Source: Okeania sp. SIO2B3
Lineage (GTDB): Bacteria > Cyanobacteriota > Cyanobacteriia > Cyanobacteriales > Microcoleaceae
Direction: 5' to 3'
Length of the DNA stretch: 64,000 nt
NCBI RefSeq assembly: GCF_010672525.1
Contig: NZ_JAAHGH010000033.1
Span: 1-64,000, forward strand
Shown here one piece after another: positions 63,745-64,000 of the stretch; the first letter of the stretch is position 1, and every line of letters starts with the position of its first letter. The translations under genes and the position numbers were made by a program. The notes below the pieces were generated by a model, which made no database searches, was not told the DNA's origin, and saw nothing but the letters and a program-made list of their open reading frames with translations.

Positions 63745-64000
63745 GATATATTAAAAACATTTAAGAAGTAAGAAATCACAAGTGTGTTTGCGCAGCATTC
63801 GGACTGAAAGTCAGAAGTTAAAATTAGTGGGAGGTTGTTACTCACCACTAATTTTCAATGGCTAAAATGAAATTTATAGCGGGGGTCGCCTCACCCTATT
63901 TCTAGACGGAGAAATAGATATTTTATTACCGAAAATTATCATAGAAAAAACTTCTGACTTCCTATTTCTGACTTCGAGCGCAGCGATCAAACCAACTGTA
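63745..64000. other. window end, non-coding
   Basis: TTTGCGCAGCATTCGGACTG (63787) is another copy of the short GCATTCCG motif. AGTCAGAAGTTAAAAT and ACTTCTGACTTCCTATTTCT are genome filler. I see no gene in the last 256 bases. Confidence 0.4.

Overview
The window is chromosomal DNA of a filamentous cyanobacterium with a loose, repeat-laden genome, of the kind seen in Trichodesmium, Okeania and relatives (genus is an inference). The evidence is frequent HIP1 octamers (GCGATCGC), cyanobacterial gene sets (efp/accB, the cyclophilin TLP40/CYP38 type, ycf46, DUF2301, DUF2808, a three-piece pnt transhydrogenase, the rpmH-rnpA-PH-yidC-jag-yceD cluster) and A+T-rich intergenic DNA. By my count only about 55% of the window is in believable genes. 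The rest is mostly miniature inverted-repeat elements, tandem arrays and decayed genes. No rRNA, convincing tRNA or CRISPR array was seen.

Layout. 0-3 kb: a broken tnpB end with its omega-RNA-like tail, a second such tail, then cupin, accB and efp on the minus strand, with one small element nested in another at 2.8-3.2 kb. 3.3-6.8 kb: lumenal cyclophilin, a small membrane protein and lepB. 7.4-10.4 kb: an RloA/RloB (AbiL-like) anti-phage gene pair followed by a 12-unit, ~85-bp tandem array. 10.6-17 kb: BMP lipoprotein, an alpha-carbonic anhydrase pseudogene split by a small element, a macro-domain protein and two unrecognised proteins. 17.0-19.7 kb: about 21 units of a 126-bp (42-codon) repeat, apparently a dead repeat-protein gene. 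20-32 kb: mnmA, a SPOR-like secreted protein, nnr, speE, a CcbP-like protein, DUF2301, a YdcF-type protein and an RRM protein, separated by tandem and interspersed repeats. 32.4-36.5 kb: a tnpB pseudogene, the pntA1-pntA2-pntB operon and an orphan omega-RNA-like element ending at the pntA1 ribosome-binding site. 37-42.5 kb: DUF2808, the rpmH-yidC cluster, then a methyltransferase gene broken by a tnpB-less element. 42.5-48.9 kb: ycf46, SH3, a 58-aa membrane protein, a peptidoglycan-binding protein and a PerR/FurC-like regulator. 49.2-50.9 kb: a second tandem array, homologous to the first, then a two-helix membrane protein. 51-56 kb: an SNF2 fragment, a ChuX-like protein, phoH, a KH protein, rpsP and ffh. 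57-63 kb: a PAS/GAF sensor-like protein, a CmoB-type methyltransferase, a polysaccharide deacetylase and an orphan small protein followed by another omega-RNA-like end.

Most intact genes serve core functions: translation and secretion (efp, rpmH, rnpA, rpsP, ffh, yidC, lepB, mnmA, cmoB), lipid synthesis (accB), redox balance (pnt, nnr) and envelope. The most unusual features are two related arrays about 40 kb apart. They share a CTATTGC-N7-GCAATAG inverted repeat, and the first shows an A-T to G.T to G-C pairing series in a second stem. Others are five omega-RNA-like element ends without an intact tnpB, and several genes whose stop codon lies in or at the end of a mobile repeat.
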